A DNA stretch of 5,690 nt from Bacteroidales bacterium GP1 (GCA_001701105.1 DAAI01000021.1:52341-58030); one strand, 5' to 3'; positions 1 to 5,690 are shown, counted from the stretch's first letter. The notes: generated from the letters alone by a model not told the origin. Numbers and translations are program-made.

Positions 1-716
1 CTGCAGATCCTCGATGTTTCGACCCGCAGGGTCATCCCACCGTAAACTACTGGATGCACAACAATATGATAACCATTGAGGGGAAAAAGATGGGTAAATC
101 ATATCGCAACTTCATCACCCTCGAGCAATTTTTCAATGGAGATCATCCGGCTCTGACGCAGCCATATTCGCCGATGGTGATCCGCCTCTTTATCCTGCAA
201 GCCCATTACAGAAGCACAGTTGATTTCAGCGATGCAGCCCTTAAGGGAGCGGAGAAGGCCCTCCAGAAGCTGGAAGACGCGGCCAACCGCCTGTCGAAGC
301 TCAAACCGACATCCGACACCGATGCCGGCATTCCCGACTATATGGAGAAATGCCTCGAAGCCCTCGATGATGATCTTAACACGCCCGTTGCGCTCGGGCA
401 CATATTCGATGCCGTAAAGACTATCAATGCAGCGTCCGACAATCATATAAACCTATCGCAAAAAGAGATCGACTCGCTCAAAGAGCTATTCAATGTGGTG
501 CTCGGCGATCTGCTCGGAATCCGGCTCTCTCAGAACGCCGCTGCGGGAGGCAATACCGACGCCTATCGCCAGGCCGTCGACTTGCTGCTCGAAGTGCGTG
601 CCCAGGCCAAGAGCAATAAAGATTGGGCAACATCTGATCTAATCCGAAATCGCCTCGCCGAAATCGGATTCAACGTGAAGGATACCAAGAATGGCGTGGA
701 ATGGAGTCTCGACTGA
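1..716 (+). CDS. cysS: Cysteinyl-tRNA synthetase, C-terminal half (5' end cut by window)
   Basis: This is a class I aminoacyl-tRNA synthetase that activates cysteine with ATP and charges tRNA-Cys in the cytoplasm. The frame is open from base 3. From about base 30 it reads QGHPTVNYWMHNNM, followed by KMGKS (bases 87-101), the family's KMSKS ATP-binding loop in the G variant that I recall from Bacteroidales. After it come the helical DALR-type and anticodon-binding regions. The C-terminus carries the typical KDWATSDLIRNRL stretch, then a DTKNGVEW-like ending. About 237 of an expected 460-490 residues are present. The HIGH motif and zinc ligands would lie upstream of the window. Methionine codons at 54 and 66 are internal, not starts. 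The residues coded before about base 30 do not match the conserved EIAQS segment expected there (see findings). The next gene begins 26 bases after the stop, so co-transcription is likely. The family identity is secure. Confidence 0.95.
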   Translation, partial: ADPRCFDPQGHPTVNYWMHNNMITIEGKKMGKSYRNFITLEQFFNGDHPALTQPYSPMVIRLFILQAHYRSTVDFSDAALKGAEKALQKLEDAANRLSKLKPTSDTDAGIPDYMEKCLEALDDDLNTPVALGHIFDAVKTINAASDNHINLSQKEIDSLKELFNVVLGDLLGIRLSQNAAAGGNTDAYRQAVDLLLEVRAQAKSNKDWATSDLIRNRLAEIGFNVKDTKNGVEWSLD

Positions 717-742
717 CATTCTGAACCATAAGCTTTACCGAC

Positions 743-2065
743 ATGGAGATGCTTTACCAATATCTGTGGAAGCAGCGGATGATGGGCATGAAGCTCGTCA
801 CTGTCGACGGCAGCGAGGTAAAGATCATCACCCCGGGAATTCATAATATTGACGCGGGCCCCGATTTTATGGGGGCCCGTGTACGTATAGGCCCGCAGGA
901 ATGGGCCGGGAATGTGGAAATCCATGTAAAAGCAAGCGATTGGACAAAGCATGGCCATGGCTCCGACCCGGCCTACGACAACGTGATCCTTCATATTGTG
1001 GCGCTCGACGATGCCCGCATCCCGCGTAACGACGGCTCGGAGATTCCCCAGATTGTTGTAACGCTTCCCGAGAGTTTCTTCAGAATGTACGCCACTCTTT
1101 CAGAAAAGGTGGCCGATGTGAATTGCAAGCCATGGCTCGACATGGTTCCGGAGCTTCAACGCATCGACTGGCTGGAATCCCTTGCAATAGAAAGAATGCA
1201 GATGAAGGCCTCCCGGATTCTCGAATGTGTCCGTACACTTCGGGGCGACTGGAATCAGGCCTGCTTCGCCGTTTTGGCGAGGGCTTTAGGCTTTAACCTC
1301 AACGGCGACCCTTTCGAGATGCTTGCCCGCTCGCTTCCCCTCAACTATGTGCATCGCCATTCCGACAACATCATGCAATTGGAAGCTCTCCTTTTCGGCC
1401 AGGCCGGAATGCTCGACACATCGCTTCATATCTTCGACGATTATTACCAGACGCTCAGCCGGGAATACTTCTTTCTCGCCCGCAAATATGGGCTGCGCCC
1501 TATGAACGCAACAATATGGAAATATGCGCGCACACGCCCTCAGAATTTTCCTCACCGTCGCATCGCTCTGCTTGCCAAGGCGATTGAAGGGGGATTCTCT
1601 CTCCTTGCCGACATCCGGGAGCGCAAGAACAATCCCGACGAAATAAGAAAGCTATTTAACTGGAAAGCCGGAGGATACTGGGAGTCGCATTCCGATTTCG
1701 ATACTCCCGGAATCGGAAACACCACCCTCTCTCCGCAGGCTCTCGATCTGCTTATGATAAATTTCACAGCCCCATTGCTATACGCATGGGCATCGGCCCA
1801 CGGCGATCCCGACAGCGCGGAGGCTGCCCTGGCCATATGGGAGCAGATGAAGCCCGAGAACAACACATTTATCCGGCAGTGGGTCAACGCTAACATCCAC
1901 CCCGCAAATGCCGCTGATTCCCAAGCTCTGATCCAACTTAGAAAAATCTATTGCGACGCCGACCGGTGCCTCGATTGCCGATTTGCCGCCTCCCTGCTGA
2001 AAGCATCTTCACGCATTCCATTCAATATCCCAGGAATAATCGACAAGACAATTGCAAGAGGATGA
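743..2065 (+). CDS. DUF2851 family protein, function unknown
   Basis: This 440-residue protein is recognisable as DUF2851, a family mostly found in Bacteroidetes with no established function that I know of. The N-terminus (MEMLYQYLWK) and the core block HNIDAGPDF ... GNVEIHVKASDW ... HGHGSDPAYDNVILHIV (residues 34-86) are the family hallmarks. Many of its charged residues look catalytic or metal-binding: P40-D41, E59, H61, D66, H70, H72, D75 and H84. The rest appears helical and soluble, with no signal peptide or membrane segment. Near the C-terminus, C404, C409 and C412 form a C-x4-C-x2-C cluster that could bind metal. The length is normal for the family, so the gene looks intact. The start at 743 fits the usual N-terminus; a second ATG two codons later (749) is an alternative. 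No Shine-Dalgarno sequence is visible, which is usual in this phylum. It lies 26 bases after cysS and is probably in the same transcript. Confidence 0.9.
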   Translation: MEMLYQYLWKQRMMGMKLVTVDGSEVKIITPGIHNIDAGPDFMGARVRIGPQEWAGNVEIHVKASDWTKHGHGSDPAYDNVILHIVALDDARIPRNDGSEIPQIVVTLPESFFRMYATLSEKVADVNCKPWLDMVPELQRIDWLESLAIERMQMKASRILECVRTLRGDWNQACFAVLARALGFNLNGDPFEMLARSLPLNYVHRHSDNIMQLEALLFGQAGMLDTSLHIFDDYYQTLSREYFFLARKYGLRPMNATIWKYARTRPQNFPHRRIALLAKAIEGGFSLLADIRERKNNPDEIRKLFNWKAGGYWESHSDFDTPGIGNTTLSPQALDLLMINFTAPLLYAWASAHGDPDSAEAALAIWEQMKPENNTFIRQWVNANIHPANAADSQALIQLRKIYCDADRCLDCRFAASLLKASSRIPFNIPGIIDKTIARG

Positions 2066-2148
2066 CTCCGGATATAGGCAAAACATACCCGCGCATAGGG
2101 TTGTTATTAATTATGCAGACAAGACTTAGATAACTCCGATTTCGATCG
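2066..2148 (+). other. Intergenic gap with a possible 23-codon ORF (2062-2133)
   Basis: This 83-base gap separates the DUF2851 gene from the pseudouridine synthase gene. An ATG at 2062 overlaps the TGA of the upstream gene (ATGA, 2062-2065) and opens a 23-residue frame that stops at 2131-2133, 15 bases before the next ATG. The frame begins MTPDIGKTYPRIG and then has a short hydrophobic run (LLLIM). I do not recognise the peptide. The purine-rich AAGAGG is only one base from this ATG, too close for a standard ribosome site. The frame may be chance, or it may help ribosomes cross the gap. I see no convincing Bacteroidetes promoter (TTTG with TAnnTTTG) and no terminator hairpin with a T-tract, so read-through from the upstream genes is plausible. 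Confidence 0.3.
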
Positions 2149-3093
2149 ATGGATAATAGAAAAAGACTTCCGTTCAAAGAAGACCGTATCTTCCGCGCCG
2201 TCAACGACTCCGACCTGAGCGTGCCGTTGATGGAATTTGCTATGCGTCTTCTCCCCGATGCAAAGCGTGGGGATGTCAAGAAATGGCTGAAGTTCGGCCA
2301 TTTTAAGGTAAATGGCTTCGTGGCTACAAAATTTGACACTCCAATAGAGCCGGGGCACGAAATGCTCCTAAATCTTACGCGCCCCTTCCCGGTGTTCCAT
2401 CATCCGAGAGTGGAGATAGTTTATGAGGACGATGATGTTATCGTAATCCATAAAGGCTATGGCCTTCTCTCCGTGGCGGCTCCCGGCAATAAGCGTCAGG
2501 ACAACGCTTTCGATATTGTCAAGGCATATGTCAAACAACAAAATCCGAGAAACAAACTTTATATAGTCCATCGTCTCGACCGTGACACTACGGGGCTTAT
2601 GATGTTCGCAAAGTCAGAGCAGGCACAGGAAATTTTGCGGCATAACTGGAATAATATTATTCTTGAACGCCTGTATGTGGCCGTGCTCGAAGGATATCTG
2701 GAAAACGATAACGGTTATGTAAAGAGCCGCCTTGCGGAAAACTCGCAATATATGGTCTATTCCACCGACAATCCTGAAGAAGGGAGGGTGGCCGTGACCC
2801 ATTATGATGTGATTTCGCGTGGCAACGGATATACGCTTGCAAAATTCTCCCTCGATACGGGGCGTAAGAATCAAATCCGGGTTCATGCCGCCGATCTTGG
2901 CCATCCTATCTCGGGCGACCGTAAATATGGCGCTCAGGCAAGCCCGCTCCACCGCCTCGCACTCCATGCCATGACCCTGCGCTTCGCTCACCCTATTACC
3001 CGTAAAGACATGAATTTCTCTACTCCCGTTCCTCCCGCTTTCGAAGCTATGGTGGGGCGCAGGCGGATACACAATAAAAAAACTGAAAAATGA
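2149..3093 (+). CDS. RluA-family pseudouridine synthase with S4-like domain
   Basis: This enzyme isomerises specific uridines in structured RNA, probably rRNA or possibly tRNA, to pseudouridine in the cytoplasm. The 314-residue protein has an S4-like RNA-binding region at about residues 24-76 (RGDVKKWLKFGHFKVNG core), then the RluA catalytic domain at about 87-300. The signature HRLDRDTTG spans residues 141-149, with D144 the expected catalytic aspartate. A second conserved block, GRKNQIRVHAADLGHPISGD followed by RKYG, ends at residue 261. The motif usually written NKPxG reads HKGYG at 101-105, which I recall as variable in the Bacteroidetes branch. RluA, RluC and RluD are not separable by eye, so the target uridine is unknown and no symbol is given. 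The start at 2149 gives a short basic leader before the S4 region; no Shine-Dalgarno is visible. The TGA overlaps the next ATG by four bases. The protein looks complete. Confidence 0.93.
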   Translation: MDNRKRLPFKEDRIFRAVNDSDLSVPLMEFAMRLLPDAKRGDVKKWLKFGHFKVNGFVATKFDTPIEPGHEMLLNLTRPFPVFHHPRVEIVYEDDDVIVIHKGYGLLSVAAPGNKRQDNAFDIVKAYVKQQNPRNKLYIVHRLDRDTTGLMMFAKSEQAQEILRHNWNNIILERLYVAVLEGYLENDNGYVKSRLAENSQYMVYSTDNPEEGRVAVTHYDVISRGNGYTLAKFSLDTGRKNQIRVHAADLGHPISGDRKYGAQASPLHRLALHAMTLRFAHPITRKDMNFSTPVPPAFEAMVGRRRIHNKKTEK

Positions 3094-3875
3094 AAATCGA
3101 CACATCTTCATATTATCCCGACGACCTTCTGGAAGAAGTGGAGGAGACAACCGAGTCTTTGTCCGAATCGTCGCAGCCACATCCGCTCCCTCCTCAGCCT
3201 AAGGAGCAGGGTGACTCTGATGAGCCGGAGCATCCCGGAATGTCGGAATCTTCAGTGCGCTTCATCGACGGAGTAGCCACCGCCATTTCGTGGATAATGG
3301 TGCCCCTTCTGATGCCGCTCTATGGAATCATGCTCATCTTCGGCCTTTCCATTCTTGGCTTCGCTCCTATGGGCTCAAAAGTGATTTTCACCCTTGTGGT
3401 GGGAGGTATAACCGTGGTGCTCCCGGCCCTTGCGGTAATGCTGCTTAAAAAAATGGGGATTATCGACGATGTAGGGTTAAACGGACGTGAAGAACGCTTT
3501 ATTCCTTATCTCATCACCATACTGTGCATGGCCGGGGCCGCATGGTTCCTATGGCAGAAATCATTCCCCATCTGGGCAGTGATGTTCTTCGCCGGCGGCG
3601 CACTGGCGGGGGTGATTGAACTTGTCGTGAATTTTAAATGGAAAATATCCGCCCATGCCGCCGGAATTGCCGGGATAGTGGCCCTGATGGTGTTTCTCAT
3701 GCGTGAAGGCGTACCACATCCCCGGCTCATGGTATGGCTGATAATTGCTATTGCCTGTGCAGGCCTTGTCGGCTCAGCGCGTCTTTGGCTCCGAAGGCAT
3801 ACCCTGATGCAAGTGTTCTGCGGATATATAGTGGGCTTCTGCTCGGTTTATTTTCTGATGATCTGGGTGAGATGA
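3090..3875 (+). CDS. PAP2-like polytopic inner-membrane protein
   Basis: This 261-residue protein has a soluble N-terminus (residues 1-56) rich in Asp, Glu, Ser and Pro, followed by six or seven hydrophobic segments at roughly 66-90, 97-119, 139-155, 159-182, 188-206, 213-230 and 241-259. The C-terminal part resembles the PAP2 phosphatase superfamily. R133-E-E-R136-F-I-P139 stands where the K-x6-R-P motif would be, S-A-H189 where PSGH would be, and R231-x5-H237-x3-Q241 where SR-x5-H-x3-D would be. The last motif keeps Arg and His but has Gln for the usual Asp, so activity is uncertain. Active relatives dephosphorylate phosphatidate, phosphatidylglycerophosphate or undecaprenyl diphosphate. 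No signal peptide is seen. The start is chosen because ATG 3090 overlaps the upstream TGA; M51 (3240) is an alternative that would remove the acidic tail. The upstream sequence is A-rich. Its stop overlaps the ispG start. The membrane call is sure; the PAP2 call is moderate. Confidence 0.75.
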   Translation: MKIDTSSYYPDDLLEEVEETTESLSESSQPHPLPPQPKEQGDSDEPEHPGMSESSVRFIDGVATAISWIMVPLLMPLYGIMLIFGLSILGFAPMGSKVIFTLVVGGITVVLPALAVMLLKKMGIIDDVGLNGREERFIPYLITILCMAGAAWFLWQKSFPIWAVMFFAGGALAGVIELVVNFKWKISAHAAGIAGIVALMVFLMREGVPHPRLMVWLIIAIACAGLVGSARLWLRRHTLMQVFCGYIVGFCSVYFLMIWVR

Positions 3876-5464
3876 GCATATATAATTATAAGCGCAGAAA
3901 TTCGCGTGAGGTGGAGGTTGGCCGCATCATAATCGGCGGTAACGCCCCTATCGCCATTCAATCGATGACAAATACCGACACCAACGACACGGAAGCATCG
4001 GTGGCCCAGATAAAGCGCATAGCTGATGCCGGAGCCGATCTTGTGAGGCTCACCACACAAGGAGTGCGGGAAGCCGACAACATGGCCTCAATCAAGGCAA
4101 GACTCATTGCCGACGGATATACGCTCCCTCTGTCGGCCGATGTCCATTTCAACCCGAAGGCCGCTTTCAAGGCTGCGGAAACCACCGACAAGGTGCGTAT
4201 AAATCCGGGAAATTTTGTCGATGCGGCCCGTACTTTCATTAAGCTCGATTATACAGACGAAGAATATTCTGCCGAATTGGATAAGATTCGCCATGCACTC
4301 CATCCATTTCTGCAGCTTTGCCGGGCAAATGGCACGGCCGTACGTCTGGGCGTGAACCATGGCTCCCTGTCCGACCGGATTATGAGCCGGTATGGCGACA
4401 CTCCCGCCGGCATGGTGGAGAGCGTGATGGAATATCTCCGCATAGCCCGCGAAATAGACTTCAAGGATATAGTGATTTCCATCAAGGCTTCAAACACCGT
4501 GATAATGACCGATACGGTGAAGTTGCTCGTAAAAGAGATGGAAAAGGAGGGTTTTGACTTTCCATTGCATCTCGGAGTCACCGAGGCCGGCGATGCTGAG
4601 GACGGACGAATTAAAAGTGCCGCCGGAATCGGTGCGCTCCTCGCCCTCGGATATGGCGATACGATTCGCGTATCCCTTAGTGAAGCCCCCGAGAATGAGA
4701 TTCCTGTAGCAATAATGCTGCGCGATTATATCACATCCCGTGAAAACCATCCGGAAATAGCTGAACCGGAAAAATTATCCGGGAACGCCCGCGACTATTC
4801 TGATCCTTACGATGGCCCGCTCCCTCCCGGAACAAGGATGATAGCATATCACGCCGACTCACCCTCCCCTCAATCCGAATTGATGATTATCGATGCCAAG
4901 GGTGCTCTCAATCCTGTCGGACATATTGCAGCAACTGTCGATCGCTACATATTGCAAGGAGGGAAGAAGACCGTAATCATGTCAATCAGCTATGACTCAA
5001 AGGATCTCGACGAGTTGCGCATTAAGGCGGCTGCCGATTTTGGCGCGCTCCTTCTCAATGGCTATGGCTCCGGAATATTTATCCAAGACCCATATTTCAG
5101 CAGTGAAGTGCTCGGGCGTCTCGAACTCGACATTCTGCAGGCTGTAGGATTGCGCACATCAAAGACGGAATACATTTCATGTCCCGGATGCGGCCGCACG
5201 CTTTTTGATCTGCAGACCACCCTTCAAGAAGTGAAGCATGCCACATCTCATCTAAAAGGGTTCAAAATTGGCGTGATGGGATGCATTGTCAATGGCCCCG
5301 GAGAGATGGCTGATGCCGATTATGGTTATGTGGGCGCCGGTCCGGGGCGCGTGAGCATATATAAAGGCAAGGAGTGCGTGATTAAGAATATCCCTACCTC
5401 CGAAGCACTGCCACGCTTACTTGAACTCATCGATAAAGACCATCCACGGAATAGCGGAGTCTGA
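3872..5464 (+). CDS. ispG: 4-hydroxy-3-methylbut-2-enyl diphosphate synthase (three-domain IspG/GcpE)
   Basis: IspG reductively opens 2-C-methyl-D-erythritol 2,4-cyclodiphosphate to HMBPP, the penultimate step of the MEP isoprenoid pathway, in the cytoplasm with electrons from ferredoxin or flavodoxin. The 530-residue protein begins with a TIM-barrel domain (about 1-287) carrying SADVHFNP (88-95), VRINPGN (108-114), GVNHGS (160-165), IKASN (204-208) and LGVTEAG (234-240). An extra domain follows at about 290-420, as in Bacteroidetes, Chlamydia and plants. The C-terminal domain has the 4Fe-4S ligands C437, C440, C471 and E478 in SCPGCGRTLFDLQ and GCIVNGPGE. Two-domain IspG such as the E. coli enzyme has about 372 residues, and Bacteroides forms about 600, so the insert is short here. 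The frame stays open upstream to an ATG at 3734, but IspG similarity starts at MSIYNYKRRNSREVEVG. The 3872 start also overlaps the previous stop (ATGA) behind GGGTGAG, a weak ribosome site. Confidence 0.96.
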   Translation: MSIYNYKRRNSREVEVGRIIIGGNAPIAIQSMTNTDTNDTEASVAQIKRIADAGADLVRLTTQGVREADNMASIKARLIADGYTLPLSADVHFNPKAAFKAAETTDKVRINPGNFVDAARTFIKLDYTDEEYSAELDKIRHALHPFLQLCRANGTAVRLGVNHGSLSDRIMSRYGDTPAGMVESVMEYLRIAREIDFKDIVISIKASNTVIMTDTVKLLVKEMEKEGFDFPLHLGVTEAGDAEDGRIKSAAGIGALLALGYGDTIRVSLSEAPENEIPVAIMLRDYITSRENHPEIAEPEKLSGNARDYSDPYDGPLPPGTRMIAYHADSPSPQSELMIIDAKGALNPVGHIAATVDRYILQGGKKTVIMSISYDSKDLDELRIKAAADFGALLLNGYGSGIFIQDPYFSSEVLGRLELDILQAVGLRTSKTEYISCPGCGRTLFDLQTTLQEVKHATSHLKGFKIGVMGCIVNGPGEMADADYGYVGAGPGRVSIYKGKECVIKNIPTSEALPRLLELIDKDHPRNSGV

Positions 5465-5484
5465 TGTATCGCCCCCTGATTAAT

Positions 5485-5515
5485 CCTCCCTGCTGATTAC
5501 CGTAATCAGTAGAGG
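5485..5515. repeat. Hairpin 20 bases downstream of ispG
   Basis: A perfect 7-base inverted repeat (CTGATTA at 5493-5499, TAATCAG at 5503-5509) closes a CCG loop. The stem extends through a G-T and a T-A pair, and after a two-C bulge CCTC at 5485-5488 pairs with GAGG at 5512-5515. It could mark the 3' end of the ispG transcript by blocking exonucleases or pausing polymerase. No T-tract follows on either strand, so I do not call it a standard intrinsic terminator. Confidence 0.45.
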
Positions 5516-5619
5516 CCCGGATGTGAATGTGGCTTCGCTCCCCTGCTTGGCCGATTTCACCGATTCTCATAGTATTTCAACTCCTCCGTTAAGGATTGAT
5601 AAGTCCAACCTTCCCAAAT

Positions 5620-5653
5620 AAAAAAGTCTACCTCTTTTTCCAAAGAAGTAGAC
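5620..5653 (-). terminator. Hairpin with T-tract on the minus strand, or leader hairpin of the next + gene
   Basis: Arms 5626-5637 and 5642-5653 form a 12-base stem with one C-A mismatch and a TTCC loop. Six A residues (5620-5625) flank it on the left, so read on the minus strand it is a stem followed by TTTTTT, the form of an intrinsic terminator for a leftward transcript entering from beyond 5690. Read on the plus strand it has no T-tract and ends 26 bases before ATG 5680, so it could instead be a 5'-leader structure. The sequence in the window does not decide between these. Confidence 0.5.
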
Positions 5654-5679
5654 CGAAACCTTAATCTTAATTTAATACT

Positions 5680-5690
5680 ATGAAAAACAC
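5680..5690 (+). CDS. Possible start of the next gene (MKN..., cut by window)
   Basis: An ATG at 5680 begins M-K-N and runs off the window end. The A/T-rich leader before it and the Lys/Asn opening are typical of gene starts in Bacteroidales, including exported proteins. Only three full codons are visible, so no product can be assigned and the gene itself is an inference from context. Confidence 0.4.

Larger units (their letters stand above)
5465..5679. other. Intergenic region between ispG and the next start codon
   Basis: These 215 bases hold no convincing gene. They contain the hairpin just after ispG, a stretch of about 100 bases without clear features, a second hairpin at 5626-5653, and an A/T-rich leader with TTAAT three times (5661-5665, 5667-5671, 5672-5676) before ATG 5680. 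A weak candidate for a Bacteroidetes promoter is TTG at 5547-5549, then 20 bases, then TAGTATTT at 5570-5577, which matches only four of the six fixed positions of TAnnTTTG. TCATAGTATT (5567-5576) recurs inverted as AATACTATGA (5674-5683), the second copy spanning the last start codon. Confidence 0.5.

Noticed and set aside
1..6. CTGCAG (PstI site) at the first base, as if the window were a cloned restriction fragment
   Set aside because: CTGCAG also occurs at 4310, 5135 and 5210, so the site is common here and its place at the edge need not mean anything.
948..962. Palindrome CATGGCCATG in the DUF2851 gene
   Set aside because: It falls within codons for the conserved KHGHGSD stretch and has no partner site or regulatory setting.
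563..994. 143-codon open frame on the minus strand
   Set aside because: It lies antisense to the end of cysS and the conserved start of the DUF2851 gene, with no recognisable domain of its own.
2614..3180. 188-codon open frame on the minus strand
   Set aside because: It is antisense to the pseudouridine synthase gene, which has clear catalytic motifs. The antisense product shows no recognisable domain and looks like a by-product of codon use.
3734..3871. Upstream extension of ispG to an ATG at 3734
   Set aside because: The extension lies wholly inside the PAP2-like gene in another frame and has no IspG similarity. The family N-terminus and the ATGA overlap both point to 3872.
5485..5515. 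Standard Rho-independent terminator after ispG
   Set aside because: The hairpin is good but no T-tract follows on either strand, so it is recorded only as a hairpin.
5427..5570. 47-codon minus-strand frame in the gap after ispG, starting MRIGEIGQAGER
   Set aside because: It overlaps the ispG 3' end, contains the palindromic hairpin, and matches nothing I recognise. Its length is expected by chance.
1..5690. Mobile element, CRISPR, toxin-antitoxin or phage defence system
   Set aside because: I saw no transposase, integrase, repeat-spacer array or paired small genes. All confident genes are housekeeping or family-level conserved, with even composition.

Overview
The window reads as ordinary chromosomal housekeeping DNA from a member of the Bacteroidales. 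Four things suggest this: a DUF2851 protein (a family seen mostly in Bacteroidetes); a three-domain IspG with an extra domain before its iron-sulfur domain; a Bacteroidetes-style RluA-family pseudouridine synthase with an N-terminal S4-like domain; and start codons that mostly lack a Shine-Dalgarno sequence and sit behind A/T-rich leaders. By eye, base composition is near half G+C, higher than typical Bacteroides. That would fit Muribaculaceae or a similar gut family, but the family-level placement is only an inference.

All confident genes lie on the + strand and look like one co-directional block. From the left: the C-terminal half of cysteinyl-tRNA synthetase (cysS, cut by the window edge, to 716); a DUF2851 protein (743-2065) 26 bases later; an 83-base gap that holds only a possible 23-codon reading frame; an RluA-family pseudouridine synthase (2149-3093); a PAP2-like polytopic membrane protein (3090-3875); and ispG (3872-5464). 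The last three are joined by two successive 4-base ATGA stop/start overlaps, so they are very probably co-transcribed and translationally coupled. After ispG come 215 noncoding bases with two hairpins, then what looks like the first codons of another gene at 5680.

Functionally the block mixes translation and RNA modification (cysS, pseudouridine synthase) with isoprenoid supply (ispG). The PAP2-like membrane protein next to ispG could act on a lipid phosphate, possibly an isoprenoid carrier, but its catalytic motif is degenerate.

I found no mobile element, CRISPR array, rRNA or tRNA, and no convincing novel system. The points most worth a second look are the shortened inserted domain of IspG, the coupling of a PAP2-like protein to ispG, a PD...ExH arrangement in the DUF2851 protein that recalls nuclease active sites, the hairpin before the last start codon, and the first ~30 bases, which do not read as CysRS.
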